Notes: a model not told the origin generated them from the letters alone. Shown: positions 9,960 to 19,991, counted from the stretch's first letter. The stretch is 64,000 nt of DNA from an uncultured Alphaproteobacteria bacterium (GCA_902602695.1 CACKRO010000002.1:66170-130169); one strand, 5' to 3'. Numbers and translations are program-made.

Positions 9960-10740
9960 TAAATTCTATTACTTCCTTTACTTTTGATTCATTATTAAGA
10001 GCTACACTGCCATCAAGCATATGAATGGAGTTTTCAAAACCTACTCTTATGTTTCCATTTAGGCCAATTGCTTTTTTAATACATTCTTTTTCTTCAACAC
10101 TAAAAGCACAAATAGCCCAGTCACCATTTATTCCATTTTTTTTCTTAGAATCTATAAACTCGGGGATTAAGTTTGGATCACTTTTACGTCCAGTATAATG
10201 TCCAATTGTAAACATACACCAGGTATTTTCATTTGGAAGTTCTGCTACTTTTATTAACTTTGAAAGTATTTCAAGTTCTTCAGGAAAATAACAAATGTGT
10301 TGAATTTTTGTTCCTTTTTCAACTAAATATTTATAGACTTTAATATCTTCATTTGAAGGATTACCAGAAGGTATCATTTCTTTTATACCTATTGATATAC
10401 CAGGGGTATCCACATTATAGATCAAATTCCGCATTTGCTCAGGTGAATAAATACCTATTGCTTCAGTTGTTATTTGCAAATGCATTTTAGGAACAATAGA
10501 TTCTAATTCTCTTAAAGCTTCTTTATAAAGTCCAGCATCTAAAACATGCAAACCATCATTATCTCTTACATGAAAATGTAGAGCTTCAGCACCTGAATTA
10601 TAACAAGCCTTAGCCGTTTTACAAATTTCATCAATTGTTATTGGAATACTTTCATGATCTGTTTTCATTCGCCTTGAACCATTTGGAGCAACCATTAATT
10701 TTGGGAGAGAAAATGGTTGATAAAAATTCATTTTGTTCAA
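9952..10740 (-). CDS. 3-keto-5-aminohexanoate cleavage family protein (BKACE/DUF849)
   Basis: 'MVAPNGSRRMKTDHESIPITIDEI...GAEALHFHVRDNDG'. Confidence 0.85.
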   Translation of the reverse strand: MNKMNFYQPFSLPKLMVAPNGSRRMKTDHESIPITIDEICKTAKACYNSGAEALHFHVRDNDGLHVLDAGLYKEALRELESIVPKMHLQITTEAIGIYSPEQMRNLIYNVDTPGISIGIKEMIPSGNPSNEDIKVYKYLVEKGTKIQHICYFPEELEILSKLIKVAELPNENTWCMFTIGHYTGRKSDPNLIPEFIDSKKKNGINGDWAICAFSVEEKECIKKAIGLNGNIRVGFENSIHMLDGSVALNNESKVKEVIEFIN

Positions 10741-10751
10741 TCGGGAAATAT

Positions 10752-11360
10752 TTATTTTGGACGCCTCAAATTAAATTTTGAAGACACTGTTGAATATTCG
10801 GAATAACCCATACGTGAAATATAACGCATAGATACACTATCTACTCTTTTATTTTTTATAAATTTATTGTTAATATAAATTCCAATAACCTCTCCAATAA
10901 CCATTGTAGAAAGTTTTTTAGAGTTTGTTTTGAGTTTTAATGTTTTAAGCAACTTACATTCAAGGTTAACTGGACTATCATAAACAGATGGAGCTTTAAC
11001 AAGTTTAGATTTTCTTTTTTTTAACTTTGCAGCTACGAACTCATCTTCATTAGGTTTATAATTTGATGAACTTATATTCATTGCATCTCTCGTTGTAGAA
11101 GTTGCAAAATTAACAACAAACTCTTTTGTTGAAAGTATATTTGAAAGTGAATCCTTAAAACCACCATAGGCAGAATCACCATTTGAACAAAACATCACTT
11201 GAGGAGGTTCATCTGCAACAGCATTAAAATATGAATAGGGAGCTAAATTTGGAATTCCCTGTTTACTTAAGGAAGAAATCCAGCCAATAGGTCTTGGAAA
11301 CACAAGTGCTTTGTAAGGATCTATTTTAAATGGATGTCCATTTTTGGGTTCGTAAAACAT
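10752..11360 (-). CDS. Flavin reductase family protein (FMN-binding split barrel)
   Basis: 'PFKIDPYKALVFPRPIGWISSLSKQGIPNLAPYSYFNAVADEPPQVMFCSNG'. Confidence 0.9.
   Translation of the reverse strand: MFYEPKNGHPFKIDPYKALVFPRPIGWISSLSKQGIPNLAPYSYFNAVADEPPQVMFCSNGDSAYGGFKDSLSNILSTKEFVVNFATSTTRDAMNISSSNYKPNEDEFVAAKLKKRKSKLVKAPSVYDSPVNLECKLLKTLKLKTNSKKLSTMVIGEVIGIYINNKFIKNKRVDSVSMRYISRMGYSEYSTVSSKFNLRRPK
10770..10845. repeat. Right copy of diverged direct repeat, inside the flavin reductase 3' end
   Basis: Partner of 1566..1641. Confidence 0.85.
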
Positions 11361-11361
11361 T

Positions 11362-11781
11362 CTAATTTTTTGAGTATGACTTTGCGTACTCTTTTATTTT
11401 TTCTAGCATTGAATATACACCATTTCTTCTTCCTGGTGTTAAAAGCGTATCAAGTTCTAAAATATTTAAGTGATCGAAATCTGAATTCTTAATTTCTTGA
11501 GGATTTCTATCACCATAAATATCACACAATATAGTAACCATTCCTTTAGAAATAAAAGCATCAGAGTCATAGTAAAATGAAAGCTTATTTTCATTTAATC
11601 TAGGAACCAACCATACTTGTGCCTGGCAGCCCGACACTTTAAAAGTATCATTTCTAAACTCCTCTGGAAATTTTTTTGCATTTTTTGCTTGGTCTATTAA
11701 AAATTTATATTTATCCATTCCATCATCAAACAAATCAAGACTTTCTTTGTAGTAATTTATTTTTTCTTCAATTGTTTTCAT
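11362..11781 (-). CDS. sufE: SufE family Fe-S cluster/sulfur acceptor protein
   Basis: 'FKVSGCQAQVWLVPRLNENKLSFYYDSDAFISKGMV' with the SufE active-site Cys. Confidence 0.9.
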   Translation of the reverse strand: MKTIEEKINYYKESLDLFDDGMDKYKFLIDQAKNAKKFPEEFRNDTFKVSGCQAQVWLVPRLNENKLSFYYDSDAFISKGMVTILCDIYGDRNPQEIKNSDFDHLNILELDTLLTPGRRNGVYSMLEKIKEYAKSYSKN

Positions 11782-12827
11782 GACATATGTTTTCTTAATA
11801 CTTTAGCAGAATCCTCTGGCAATACATCCATTATAAAAACACCTGCCATTGACTCTGATCCAGCTAAAATTTTTGGTTTATCACCATGTCGTAAAGGAGG
11901 ATAAAACTCAACATGGAAATGAAAACTATTATCATTAAGTTCAGGAGAAGCATGTAAGCCCATTATATAAGGACATCTTTTATTAAGAAAAGAGTCATAT
12001 CCTTTTACAACTTTTTGTATACATTTTGAAAAACCCTCTATTTGACTATCATTAAATTTCCATGGGCCCTCAATTTGTTTTTTTGGTATTATCCAAACTT
12101 CATAAGCATACCTTGCAAAAGGAGGGACTGCGGCAATAAAATGTTCATTCTGATACACATAATATTTTTCTTCTAACTCATTCATTATTTTAATTAAAAA
12201 ATTTTCTTTTTTGAATGCCCTAATCTCTGTTTCAATTACAGGCGGAATAAATGGATAAGCATAAATTTGACCATGTGGGTGATGTAGAGTCACGCCACAT
12301 TCTTTCCCTCTATTTTCAAATGGAAGTACATATTTAATATCTGGATTTTTTTGTAACTCCTTATATCGGTCTATCCAAACTTGAGTTAGTAATTCTATTC
12401 TATTCAGTGGCATTTCAGAAACAGTGCTTAGATGTTCTGAAGAATATACGACAACTTCACACTCACCTTTTGATGGTCTAGTTGGAATATTTTCTAAAGA
12501 TATATTTTTCCCCATTGAATTAAAACTTGCCCACCGATTTGGAAAGACTGCAATTTCAAAGTCTGAAAAAGGTATTTCTGTCGGATAGTTTAAATTTCCT
12601 CCTGGACACAATGGACAATATTCTTTCGGTGGGAATGATGTTCTATTTTTTCTTCCTGCCGAATATGTAACCCACTCTTCTCTTGATGGATTCCATCGCA
12701 TATGAGGTTCAGGAATTTCACTTATATCAAGCTGTTGGCTTGGAGACTCACTGTGCTGCTTGTAGCCAAAAAGTAAAAGCTCTTTATCATCATTTCTTTT
12801 AAATATCCTTTTATGAATTTCTGCCAT
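11778..12827 (-). CDS. galT: UDP-glucose--hexose-1-phosphate uridylyltransferase
   Basis: 'CPLCPGG' and 'HHPHGQIYAYP' catalytic HPH motif. Confidence 0.95.
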   Translation of the reverse strand: MAEIHKRIFKRNDDKELLLFGYKQHSESPSQQLDISEIPEPHMRWNPSREEWVTYSAGRKNRTSFPPKEYCPLCPGGNLNYPTEIPFSDFEIAVFPNRWASFNSMGKNISLENIPTRPSKGECEVVVYSSEHLSTVSEMPLNRIELLTQVWIDRYKELQKNPDIKYVLPFENRGKECGVTLHHPHGQIYAYPFIPPVIETEIRAFKKENFLIKIMNELEEKYYVYQNEHFIAAVPPFARYAYEVWIIPKKQIEGPWKFNDSQIEGFSKCIQKVVKGYDSFLNKRCPYIMGLHASPELNDNSFHFHVEFYPPLRHGDKPKILAGSESMAGVFIMDVLPEDSAKVLRKHMS

Positions 12828-13794
12828 TTATCTTCTCTTCCCATTTAATTGATGAATTAATTATTTCCTCGAGATCATTATACTTAGGCTGCCATTGAAT
12901 ATGCCTTGATATTTTTGAAGTTTCAGCAATTAATTTTTCAACATCTCCTTCTCTCCTTGTCGAAAATTTATAATTAATTTTATTCTGACAGATCTTATTT
13001 GCAGTGTTTACAACATCTAAAACACTGAACCCATTTCCATAACCACAATTAAACAAATTAGATTCTAACTTTTCTATTAGATATTTGGCTACTTCTAGAT
13101 GAATATCAGCAAGATCTGAGACGTGTATATAATCTCTTATAGCTGTTCCATCTGGAGTATTATAATCATTACCATAAATTTCGATATGATCTCTTTTCCC
13201 AATAGCAACTTCGGATAATATTTTAATTAAATGAGTAGATCGTTTTGAAATTTGCCCAGACCTTAAATTTTTATCTGCACCAGCAACATTAAAGTATCTT
13301 AATATAACAAATTTAAAATCGTTTTTATTTTCAATTAAAAATTTTTCAGTCTTGATCTTTGACTCAGCGTAAGGATTTTGAGGATTTAAATTTGTACTTT
13401 CATCTATTAATTTATTTTCTCTTACTAATCCGTATGCAGCGGCAGTTGATGAAAATACTATTTTATCCAAACCATTTTTCTTACAAATTTTAAAAAGTTT
13501 AATTGCATTCTCTGTATTATTTTCAAAATACTTTTCAGGAAATTTTACCGACTCTTCTACTTGTATAAAACCTGCAAAATGCATTAGTACATCAAAATTA
13601 TTTGAATTTAAAATACTTGAAATATTTTCTTCATCATCAATATTACATCTTGTGAATTCTGCATCTTTAGGAATTAACTTTTCATCTCCTGTAGATAAAT
13701 TATCAATAATATGAACATTATGACCAGCGTCCAGCAGACATAGCGCTGCATGACTTCCAATATATCCAGCACCTCCAGTTAAAAGAAAATTCAT
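12811..13794 (-). CDS. galE: UDP-glucose 4-epimerase
   Basis: 'LLTGGAGYIGSHAALCLLDAGH', 'NPYAESK', 'YNTPDGTAIRDYIHVSDLAD'. Confidence 0.96.
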   Translation of the reverse strand: MNFLLTGGAGYIGSHAALCLLDAGHNVHIIDNLSTGDEKLIPKDAEFTRCNIDDEENISSILNSNNFDVLMHFAGFIQVEESVKFPEKYFENNTENAIKLFKICKKNGLDKIVFSSTAAAYGLVRENKLIDESTNLNPQNPYAESKIKTEKFLIENKNDFKFVILRYFNVAGADKNLRSGQISKRSTHLIKILSEVAIGKRDHIEIYGNDYNTPDGTAIRDYIHVSDLADIHLEVAKYLIEKLESNLFNCGYGNGFSVLDVVNTANKICQNKINYKFSTRREGDVEKLIAETSKISRHIQWQPKYNDLEEIINSSIKWEEKINGRNS

Positions 13795-13929
13795 ATAAAT
13801 ATATAATAAATTATTATTACTTAATTTAAAATTGATAAATTTTATAAATGAGTAATATCGTATACTTGTTTATTTGTTGAATTCAAAATAAAGTCTGTTA
13901 ATGCTAAAAAAAAACAAATCTTTCAATTT

Positions 13930-14667
13930 ATGAGACTAGATAAAAAAAATATCATTGTAACTGCTGCTGCTCAAGGAATAGGAAAAGCTACAGCATTAAG
14001 ATTTGCAAATGAGGGAGCTACAGTTTTAGCAACTGATATTAATGAAGATAGGCTCAAAGATTTAAAAAAAGAAAATGATAATATTCAAATTATTAAATTA
14101 GATGCTACGAATAAAAATGAGGTTGAGGCTTTTTGTTCAACTGTAGATAAGATAGATGTTTTATTTCATGCTGTGGGTTTTGTTCATCATGGTACCATTC
14201 TTGATTGTGATGAAAATGAATTTTCAAGATCAATAAATGTAAATGTTTTTTCTGCGTATTTAATGACTCATAATTTCTTACCAAAAATGCTTAAAGAGAA
14301 AAAAGGAAGTATCGTTATTGTTTCCTCTGCAGCTTCAAATGTAAAAGGTGCTCCTAATAGATTTATCTATGGCACAACCAAAGCCGCACTCAACGGATTT
14401 GTAAAAGCTATAGCCATTGATCACGTCAAAGATGGTATCCGCTGTAATGCCATTTTACCAGGAACGGTTGAAACACCTTCTTGGGAGGGTAGAGTTAACA
14501 TGGCTGAGGATCCAATACAGGCACGATCAGATTTTATTGCTAGGCAGGCTATGGGAAGATTAGCACAACCAGAAGAAATTGCATCTCTTGCAACATATTT
14601 AGCAAGTGATGAATCAGATTTTGTTACTGGTACTTTAAATTTAATTGATGGAGGATGGACTTTATAA
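13930..14667 (+). CDS. SDR family oxidoreductase
   Basis: 'VTAAAQGIGKATALRFANEGA', YxxxK 'YGTTKAALNGF', C-terminal 'VTGTLNLIDGGWTL'. Confidence 0.93.
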   Translation: MRLDKKNIIVTAAAQGIGKATALRFANEGATVLATDINEDRLKDLKKENDNIQIIKLDATNKNEVEAFCSTVDKIDVLFHAVGFVHHGTILDCDENEFSRSINVNVFSAYLMTHNFLPKMLKEKKGSIVIVSSAASNVKGAPNRFIYGTTKAALNGFVKAIAIDHVKDGIRCNAILPGTVETPSWEGRVNMAEDPIQARSDFIARQAMGRLAQPEEIASLATYLASDESDFVTGTLNLIDGGWTL

Positions 14668-15515
14668 TGAAAATCTTGAGATTCAGAATTGGTAAAGAAG
14701 TAAAACCTGGATTACTTGATCAAGAAGGTAATATTCGTGATGCTTCTTCTTTAGTAAATGATTGGGATAACAAAAATATAACCATAGGCAAACTTAATGA
14801 GGTAAAAAAAACTGACCTTACATCTTTACCTTTAGTTGAAAAGAGTGATGGGTTTGCCCCTTGTGTTTCTAAAGATAGTATTGGAAAGTTTATATGTATC
14901 GGTCTTAATTATTCTGATCACGCAGAGGAAACAGGTCAAAAAGTACCCCCGGAACCTATCATATTCGCTAAAGCAACAAGTGCAGTTATTGGCCCAAATG
15001 ATGATGTAGAAATACCAAAAAAATCAGTTAAATCAGATTGGGAAGTTGAGCTAGGAGTTATTATAGGAAAAGAGGCAAAATATATTTCTGAAAGTGAATC
15101 AGAGTCTCACATTGCTGGATACTGTGTCATCAATGATTTAAGCGAAAGAGAGTTTCAAATAGAACATTCGGGTCAATGGGTAAAAGGCAAATCTTGTGAT
15201 ACTTTCGGTCCAATAGGTCCTTATTTAGTTACAACTGATGAAGTTCCAGATCCACAAAATTTAAAAATGTGGCTTGATGTTAACGGAAAAAGAATGCAGG
15301 ATGGTTCTACTAGTACGATGGTTTACAAAGTAAATTTTTTAATCAGCTATCTGAGCCAGTTTATGTCATTGCAACCAGGTGATATTATTTCGACTGGAAC
15401 ACCCCCTGGAGTTGGAATGGGAATGAACCCACAAGTTTTTTTAAAAGCAGGTGATGTGATGAAGCTCGGCATTGAAGGTTTAGGAGAACAAACTCAAAAA
15501 ACTATTCAAGCATAA
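14667..15515 (+). CDS. FAH family protein (ORF track starts at 14655; ATG at 14667 favoured)
   Basis: 'KFICIGLNYSDHAEETG', 'SDWEVELGVIIGKEA', 'DIISTGTPPGVGMG'. The ATG at 14667 overlaps the preceding stop (TAATG) and is preceded by GGAGG. Confidence 0.9.
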   Translation: MKILRFRIGKEVKPGLLDQEGNIRDASSLVNDWDNKNITIGKLNEVKKTDLTSLPLVEKSDGFAPCVSKDSIGKFICIGLNYSDHAEETGQKVPPEPIIFAKATSAVIGPNDDVEIPKKSVKSDWEVELGVIIGKEAKYISESESESHIAGYCVINDLSEREFQIEHSGQWVKGKSCDTFGPIGPYLVTTDEVPDPQNLKMWLDVNGKRMQDGSTSTMVYKVNFLISYLSQFMSLQPGDIISTGTPPGVGMGMNPQVFLKAGDVMKLGIEGLGEQTQKTIQA

Positions 15516-16669
15516 TGTTTGGAAGCATAAATAACTGTCACAACGTTAAAGATTTTAGAAACTTAGCAAAAAAAAGATTACCTAGTCCTATTTTTCATTA
15601 TATTGATGGCGCTGCTGATGACGAAATAACTTATAAAAGAAATACTGATGCTTATGAGCAGTGTGATTTAATTCCCAATGTTTTAAGTGGTGTTGATAAA
15701 GTAGACATGTCGACCACAGTAATGGGTCAAAAATTAGATATGCCATTGTATTGCGCACCAACTGCTCTTCAAAGACTATTTCATTACGAAGGAGAGATTG
15801 GTGTTGCTAAAGCTGCTGAAAAATTTGGAACAATGTTTGGTATTTCTTCTTTAGGCACAGCGAGCATAGAAGAAATATCCGATCTTGTTAAATCTCCAAA
15901 ACTTTTTCAGCTATATGTTCATAAAGATAAGGGATTAAACAAGGCCCTTATAGAAAGATGTAAAGAATCTAATTTTGAAGCAATGGCTGTAACAGTTGAT
16001 ACTGCAGTTGGTGGAAATCGAGAAAGAGATCTATATACGGGCTTTACCATTCCTATGAAACTAAAACTAAACAGTGTTGCTAGCTTCATGCTGCATCCAA
16101 AATGGGCAATAGATTATTTTACAAAACCAAAATGGGAATTAAGCAATCTAAAAGATCACATTAGTGAGGGCACAAAAGTAATGACAACCATTGGAGACTA
16201 CTTCACAAAAATGTTAGATAATTCAATGAGCTGGAAGGATGTTGAAAATATTAATAAAGAGTGGGGCCGTCAATTTGCAATAAAAGGAGTAATGTCAGTA
16301 GAAGATGCGAAGAAAGCTGTAGATGTTGGTGCTTCAGCAATAATGATTTCTAATCACGGGGGAAGGCAGTTAGATGGCTCAAGATCACCATTCGATCAAC
16401 TTGCAGAAATTGTCGATGCTGTTGGAGATAAAATAGATGTTATCTGTGAGGGCGGAATTAGAAGAGGTACTCATGTTTTAAAAGCGTTATCTCTTGGTGC
16501 CAAAGCCTGTTCTGGAGGGAGAATGTATCTATACGCTCTAGCTGCTGGAGGTCAAAAGGGTGTTGAAAAAAGTTTGTCGAATTTACGCAATGAAATTGAA
16601 AGAGACATGAAATTAATGGGTGTTTCTAACGTAAAAGAACTAACAAGAAAAAATCTAAAATTCAGATAA
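15515..16669 (+). CDS. FMN-dependent alpha-hydroxy-acid dehydrogenase (LldD-like)
   Basis: 'FHYIDGAADDEITYKRN', 'MISNHGGRQLDGSRSPFDQL', 'VICEGGIRRGTHVLKALSLGAKACSGGR'. Confidence 0.92.
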   Translation: MFGSINNCHNVKDFRNLAKKRLPSPIFHYIDGAADDEITYKRNTDAYEQCDLIPNVLSGVDKVDMSTTVMGQKLDMPLYCAPTALQRLFHYEGEIGVAKAAEKFGTMFGISSLGTASIEEISDLVKSPKLFQLYVHKDKGLNKALIERCKESNFEAMAVTVDTAVGGNRERDLYTGFTIPMKLKLNSVASFMLHPKWAIDYFTKPKWELSNLKDHISEGTKVMTTIGDYFTKMLDNSMSWKDVENINKEWGRQFAIKGVMSVEDAKKAVDVGASAIMISNHGGRQLDGSRSPFDQLAEIVDAVGDKIDVICEGGIRRGTHVLKALSLGAKACSGGRMYLYALAAGGQKGVEKSLSNLRNEIERDMKLMGVSNVKELTRKNLKFR

Positions 16670-16729
16670 ATTCACAATTTTTTAAAAAAAATTATTTATT
16701 CTCATTAAATTTTATCTTACAATTTTTTT

Positions 16730-17050
16730 ATGAATGATGAAATCGAACCAATTTTTATAGGAGAAGTTGATGATATAGATATTGGTTCTGTTGAGAATTT
16801 CGAACATGAAGATGTTAATTATGCAATTTATAGAATTGAAACAGGTTTTTTTGCGACTGAAGGTAATTGTCCATGTGCGGAAAGATCTCTATTAAGTGAA
16901 GCAAGTATCGAAGCCGAAGAACTTGAATGTCCATCCTGTGGAAATAAATTTAGTATTGTCTCTGGAGATCCTATTACAGATTTAGATCAAACTCCATTAA
17001 AGATATATGATGTCACTGAAGAGGATGGAAATCTTTACCTAAATATTTAA
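16730..17050 (+). CDS. Rieske-ferredoxin-like protein with a four-cysteine putative metal site
   Basis: Overall pattern aligns with Rieske ferredoxins (FFATEGN-C-P-C-AERSLLSEASIEAEELE-C-PS-C-GNKFSIVSGDP...LKIYDVTEEDGNLYLNI), but both canonical His ligands read as Cys; codons checked (TGT CCA TGT; TGT CCA TCC TGT). Confidence 0.8.
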   Translation: MNDEIEPIFIGEVDDIDIGSVENFEHEDVNYAIYRIETGFFATEGNCPCAERSLLSEASIEAEELECPSCGNKFSIVSGDPITDLDQTPLKIYDVTEEDGNLYLNI

Positions 17051-18012
17051 CTTAATATATCTAAATTAATAATATTACTTTCTATTAAGTTTTTACTTTT
17101 AGATAAAAAGTTAAAAACATTTTCACAGCACTCAATTGCCATTCTTTTCCTACACTCTAATGTTAGAGCGGCATTATGAGGTGTTAAAATAATATTTTCC
17201 AATGAAAATAATTTGTGATCATTTATAGGAGGTTCTTGTTCAAAGACATCAATTCCTGCGCCAAAAATTCTATTATCATTTAAAGCATCAAATAGATCAT
17301 CTTCATTAATTATGCCACCTCGAGCTGTGTTAATTAATATTAAATTCGATTTGAAAATTTTGAATTCATTTGAAGAAATTAAATTTTTTGTTTTATTATT
17401 TAGAGGTAGATGGATACTGATATAATCAGCAATTTTAAAACCCTCATCTTTATTGATTGGAATACAATTATTACTTATAATTTCATTGTCACTAATAAAT
17501 GGGTCATGAACAAATATTTCCATATCAAACCCTAAACATCTTTTTGCAAGAGCCTTGCCTATTCTTCCAAAACCCATGATTAGAATTTTTTTGCTATAGA
17601 GTTCAAAAAAATTTGGTAAATTTGCTTTTTCTTTAAATTTATTATCTCGCGTTAGTTTATCAGATTTAGAAATATTTTTTGTAAGATTTAACATCATTGT
17701 CATCACATGCTCAGCTACACTTACTGCATTTGCTTTGCCAGTAATTGCCATAGCGATTTTGTTTTTATTTAAATATTCTGTGTCAACATTGTCATAACCT
17801 ACTCCGTGTCTTGCTACAATTTTAAGGTTTTGACTTTTTGAAAGAATATTTTTATTTAATTCTGCTGTTCGGATAATTATCCCATCGACATCTGATAATT
17901 CCTTAGATAAATTATTTTCTTCTATGTTATTTGTTACAAAATACTCAATATTATTTTTATCAAAAAACTCATATCCACTTGGATGAATATCTCCCACAAT
18001 TCCGACTTTCAT
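17047..18012 (-). CDS. D-2-hydroxyacid dehydrogenase (phosphoglycerate dehydrogenase-like)
   Basis: 'ILIMGFGRIGKALAKRC', 'NTARGGIINEDDL', 'DVFEQEPP', 'LTPHNAALT'. Confidence 0.92.
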   Translation of the reverse strand: MKVGIVGDIHPSGYEFFDKNNIEYFVTNNIEENNLSKELSDVDGIIIRTAELNKNILSKSQNLKIVARHGVGYDNVDTEYLNKNKIAMAITGKANAVSVAEHVMTMMLNLTKNISKSDKLTRDNKFKEKANLPNFFELYSKKILIMGFGRIGKALAKRCLGFDMEIFVHDPFISDNEIISNNCIPINKDEGFKIADYISIHLPLNNKTKNLISSNEFKIFKSNLILINTARGGIINEDDLFDALNDNRIFGAGIDVFEQEPPINDHKLFSLENIILTPHNAALTLECRKRMAIECCENVFNFLSKSKNLIESNIINLDILS

Positions 18013-18109
18013 TGTGATTTTATATTATAAAAAATTAAAAAAATACATTGTTTAACTCTTTAAATTTTTCCTTTATGTAATATGATAATTCTATAAGTTT
18101 GAGGAAATT

Positions 18110-19954
18110 ATGAAAACCATAAAAATGTCATGCTCCCATGCATTAATTAAGTATTTAACTGTCCAAAAAATTTTGATTAATGAAAAAAAAGAACCATTGT
18201 TCCCTGGAGCATTTGGAATTTATGGACACGGTAATGTTGCGTGCATTGGTCAAGCAATGGAAGAATTTCAAAATGATTTACCTGCATACAGAGGACATCA
18301 CGAACAAAATATGGCTTTAACGGGTATTGCTTATTCAAGAGCAAAACGCAGGAAACAAATATTTGTTGCTACTTCTTCAGTAGGACCTGGCGCAACAAAT
18401 ATGGTTACAGCCTCTGCAGTAGCTCTAAGTAATAGACTTCCAATTTTACTTTTACCCGGCGATACTTTTTCAAGTAGATTTCCTGATCCAGTTTTACAAC
18501 AAGTTGAGCATTTTAACTCTCCTTCTGAAACACAAAATGATGCTTTTAGATCTGTATCTAGATACTTTGATAGAATCACAAGACCAGAGCAGATTTTATC
18601 TTCTTTACCACAAGCAATAAATACAATGCTCGATCCATCTGACTGTGGACCAGCTGTAATTTCGATGTCGCAAGATGTGCAAGGTGAGGCATATGAATAC
18701 CCGGAGATTTTTTTTGAAGAAACTATTCATGAAATAAGAACTATTCATCCTGATCCTAAACAAATAAATATTGCTGCTGAAAATTTAAAAAATTCAAAAC
18801 AACCAATTATTATTTCTGGCGGTGGCGTATTATATTCTGAAGCTGAAGAGGAAATTTCTTCTTTTGCAAAAAAACATAATATTCCTGTTATTGCAACAGT
18901 TATGGGCATTGGCTGTATGCATAAAGATGATCCTTACTATATAGGTGCGACAGGAGGCTTAGGGGAAGGATCAGCAAATAATTTATCTAGAGATACAGAC
19001 CTAGCTTTAGCAATCGGTACGAAATTAGCAGATTTTACAACTGCATCTTGGACAAATTTTCAAAATGAAAATTTTAAACTTGTATCCGTTAACACATCGA
19101 GATTTGATACAGTTAAACATAGGGCTTTCCCCGTAGTAAGTGATGCAAAAATCGGATTAAAGGAATTGTCGAAAGCTTTAGGGGATTGGAAAGCTCCTAA
19201 TGGATGGTATCAAAGAGCAATTGACGAAAAAATTAAATGGGAAGAATATGTTGCTAAAGAAAGTGGACCAACAAATCAAGAATTACCATCATATGCTCAT
19301 GCAGTAGGAGCCGTCTATCGAAACTCTGATCCCTCTGACATTGTTGTAACAGCAGCTGGCGGATTAGTTGGAGAGGTTGTTCAAATTTGGAAACCAAAAG
19401 AGATTAATACTTTTGAAACCGAATGGGGTTTTAGTTGTATGGGATATGAAATATCAGGTGCATTAGGAATTAAAATGGCAAAACCTGATCAGGATGTTGT
19501 CGTATTTGTTGGAGACGGATCTTATCTTCTACAAAACAGTGATATTTATAGCTCAGTTTTATATGATAAAAAGTTGATCATTGTAGTATGTGATAATGGT
19601 GGTCATATGGTTATTAACAGACTGCAACTTGCGAAAGGTGGTAAAGAATACCTTTGTAATTTAAATGCTGCTGGAGCTACCAACCTTCAGTTTGTTGACT
19701 TCGAGGCTCATGCAAAAAGTATGGGTGCAAATGCTGAAACTGTAAAGTCTACCTCAGAATTAGAAGCTGCTTTTAAAAGAGCTAAAGCATCTGATAAAAC
19801 ATACGTAATTTCAATGAAAACAGATGGGTATGAATGGTTAGAAGGTACAGCTTTTTGGGACAGTCCAACACTTCAGGTTTCTTCCACAAAAGAAAATAAA
19901 GCTGCTTATGAAGAATTTATAGATGGAAAAAATAAACAACGAAAAGGTGTTTAA
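18110..19954 (+). CDS. iolD: 3D-(3,5/4)-trihydroxycyclohexane-1,2-dione acylhydrolase
   Basis: ThDP-enzyme fold: 'YRGHHEQNMALTGIAYSRAKRRKQIFVATSSVGPGATNMVTA', 'VFVGDGSYLLQNSDIYSSVLYDKKLIIVVCDNGGHMVINRLQ'. Confidence 0.93.
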   Translation: MKTIKMSCSHALIKYLTVQKILINEKKEPLFPGAFGIYGHGNVACIGQAMEEFQNDLPAYRGHHEQNMALTGIAYSRAKRRKQIFVATSSVGPGATNMVTASAVALSNRLPILLLPGDTFSSRFPDPVLQQVEHFNSPSETQNDAFRSVSRYFDRITRPEQILSSLPQAINTMLDPSDCGPAVISMSQDVQGEAYEYPEIFFEETIHEIRTIHPDPKQINIAAENLKNSKQPIIISGGGVLYSEAEEEISSFAKKHNIPVIATVMGIGCMHKDDPYYIGATGGLGEGSANNLSRDTDLALAIGTKLADFTTASWTNFQNENFKLVSVNTSRFDTVKHRAFPVVSDAKIGLKELSKALGDWKAPNGWYQRAIDEKIKWEEYVAKESGPTNQELPSYAHAVGAVYRNSDPSDIVVTAAGGLVGEVVQIWKPKEINTFETEWGFSCMGYEISGALGIKMAKPDQDVVVFVGDGSYLLQNSDIYSSVLYDKKLIIVVCDNGGHMVINRLQLAKGGKEYLCNLNAAGATNLQFVDFEAHAKSMGANAETVKSTSELEAAFKRAKASDKTYVISMKTDGYEWLEGTAFWDSPTLQVSSTKENKAAYEEFIDGKNKQRKGV

Positions 19955-19991
19955 GTAATTTTAAAATTTTTTAAAATAAAAAAATTTAAAT

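Noticed and set aside
16021-16620. LldD-like gene as evidence for L-lactate use
   Set aside because: Alpha-hydroxy-acid dehydrogenases cannot be assigned to lactate versus glycolate or mandelate from motif reading alone.
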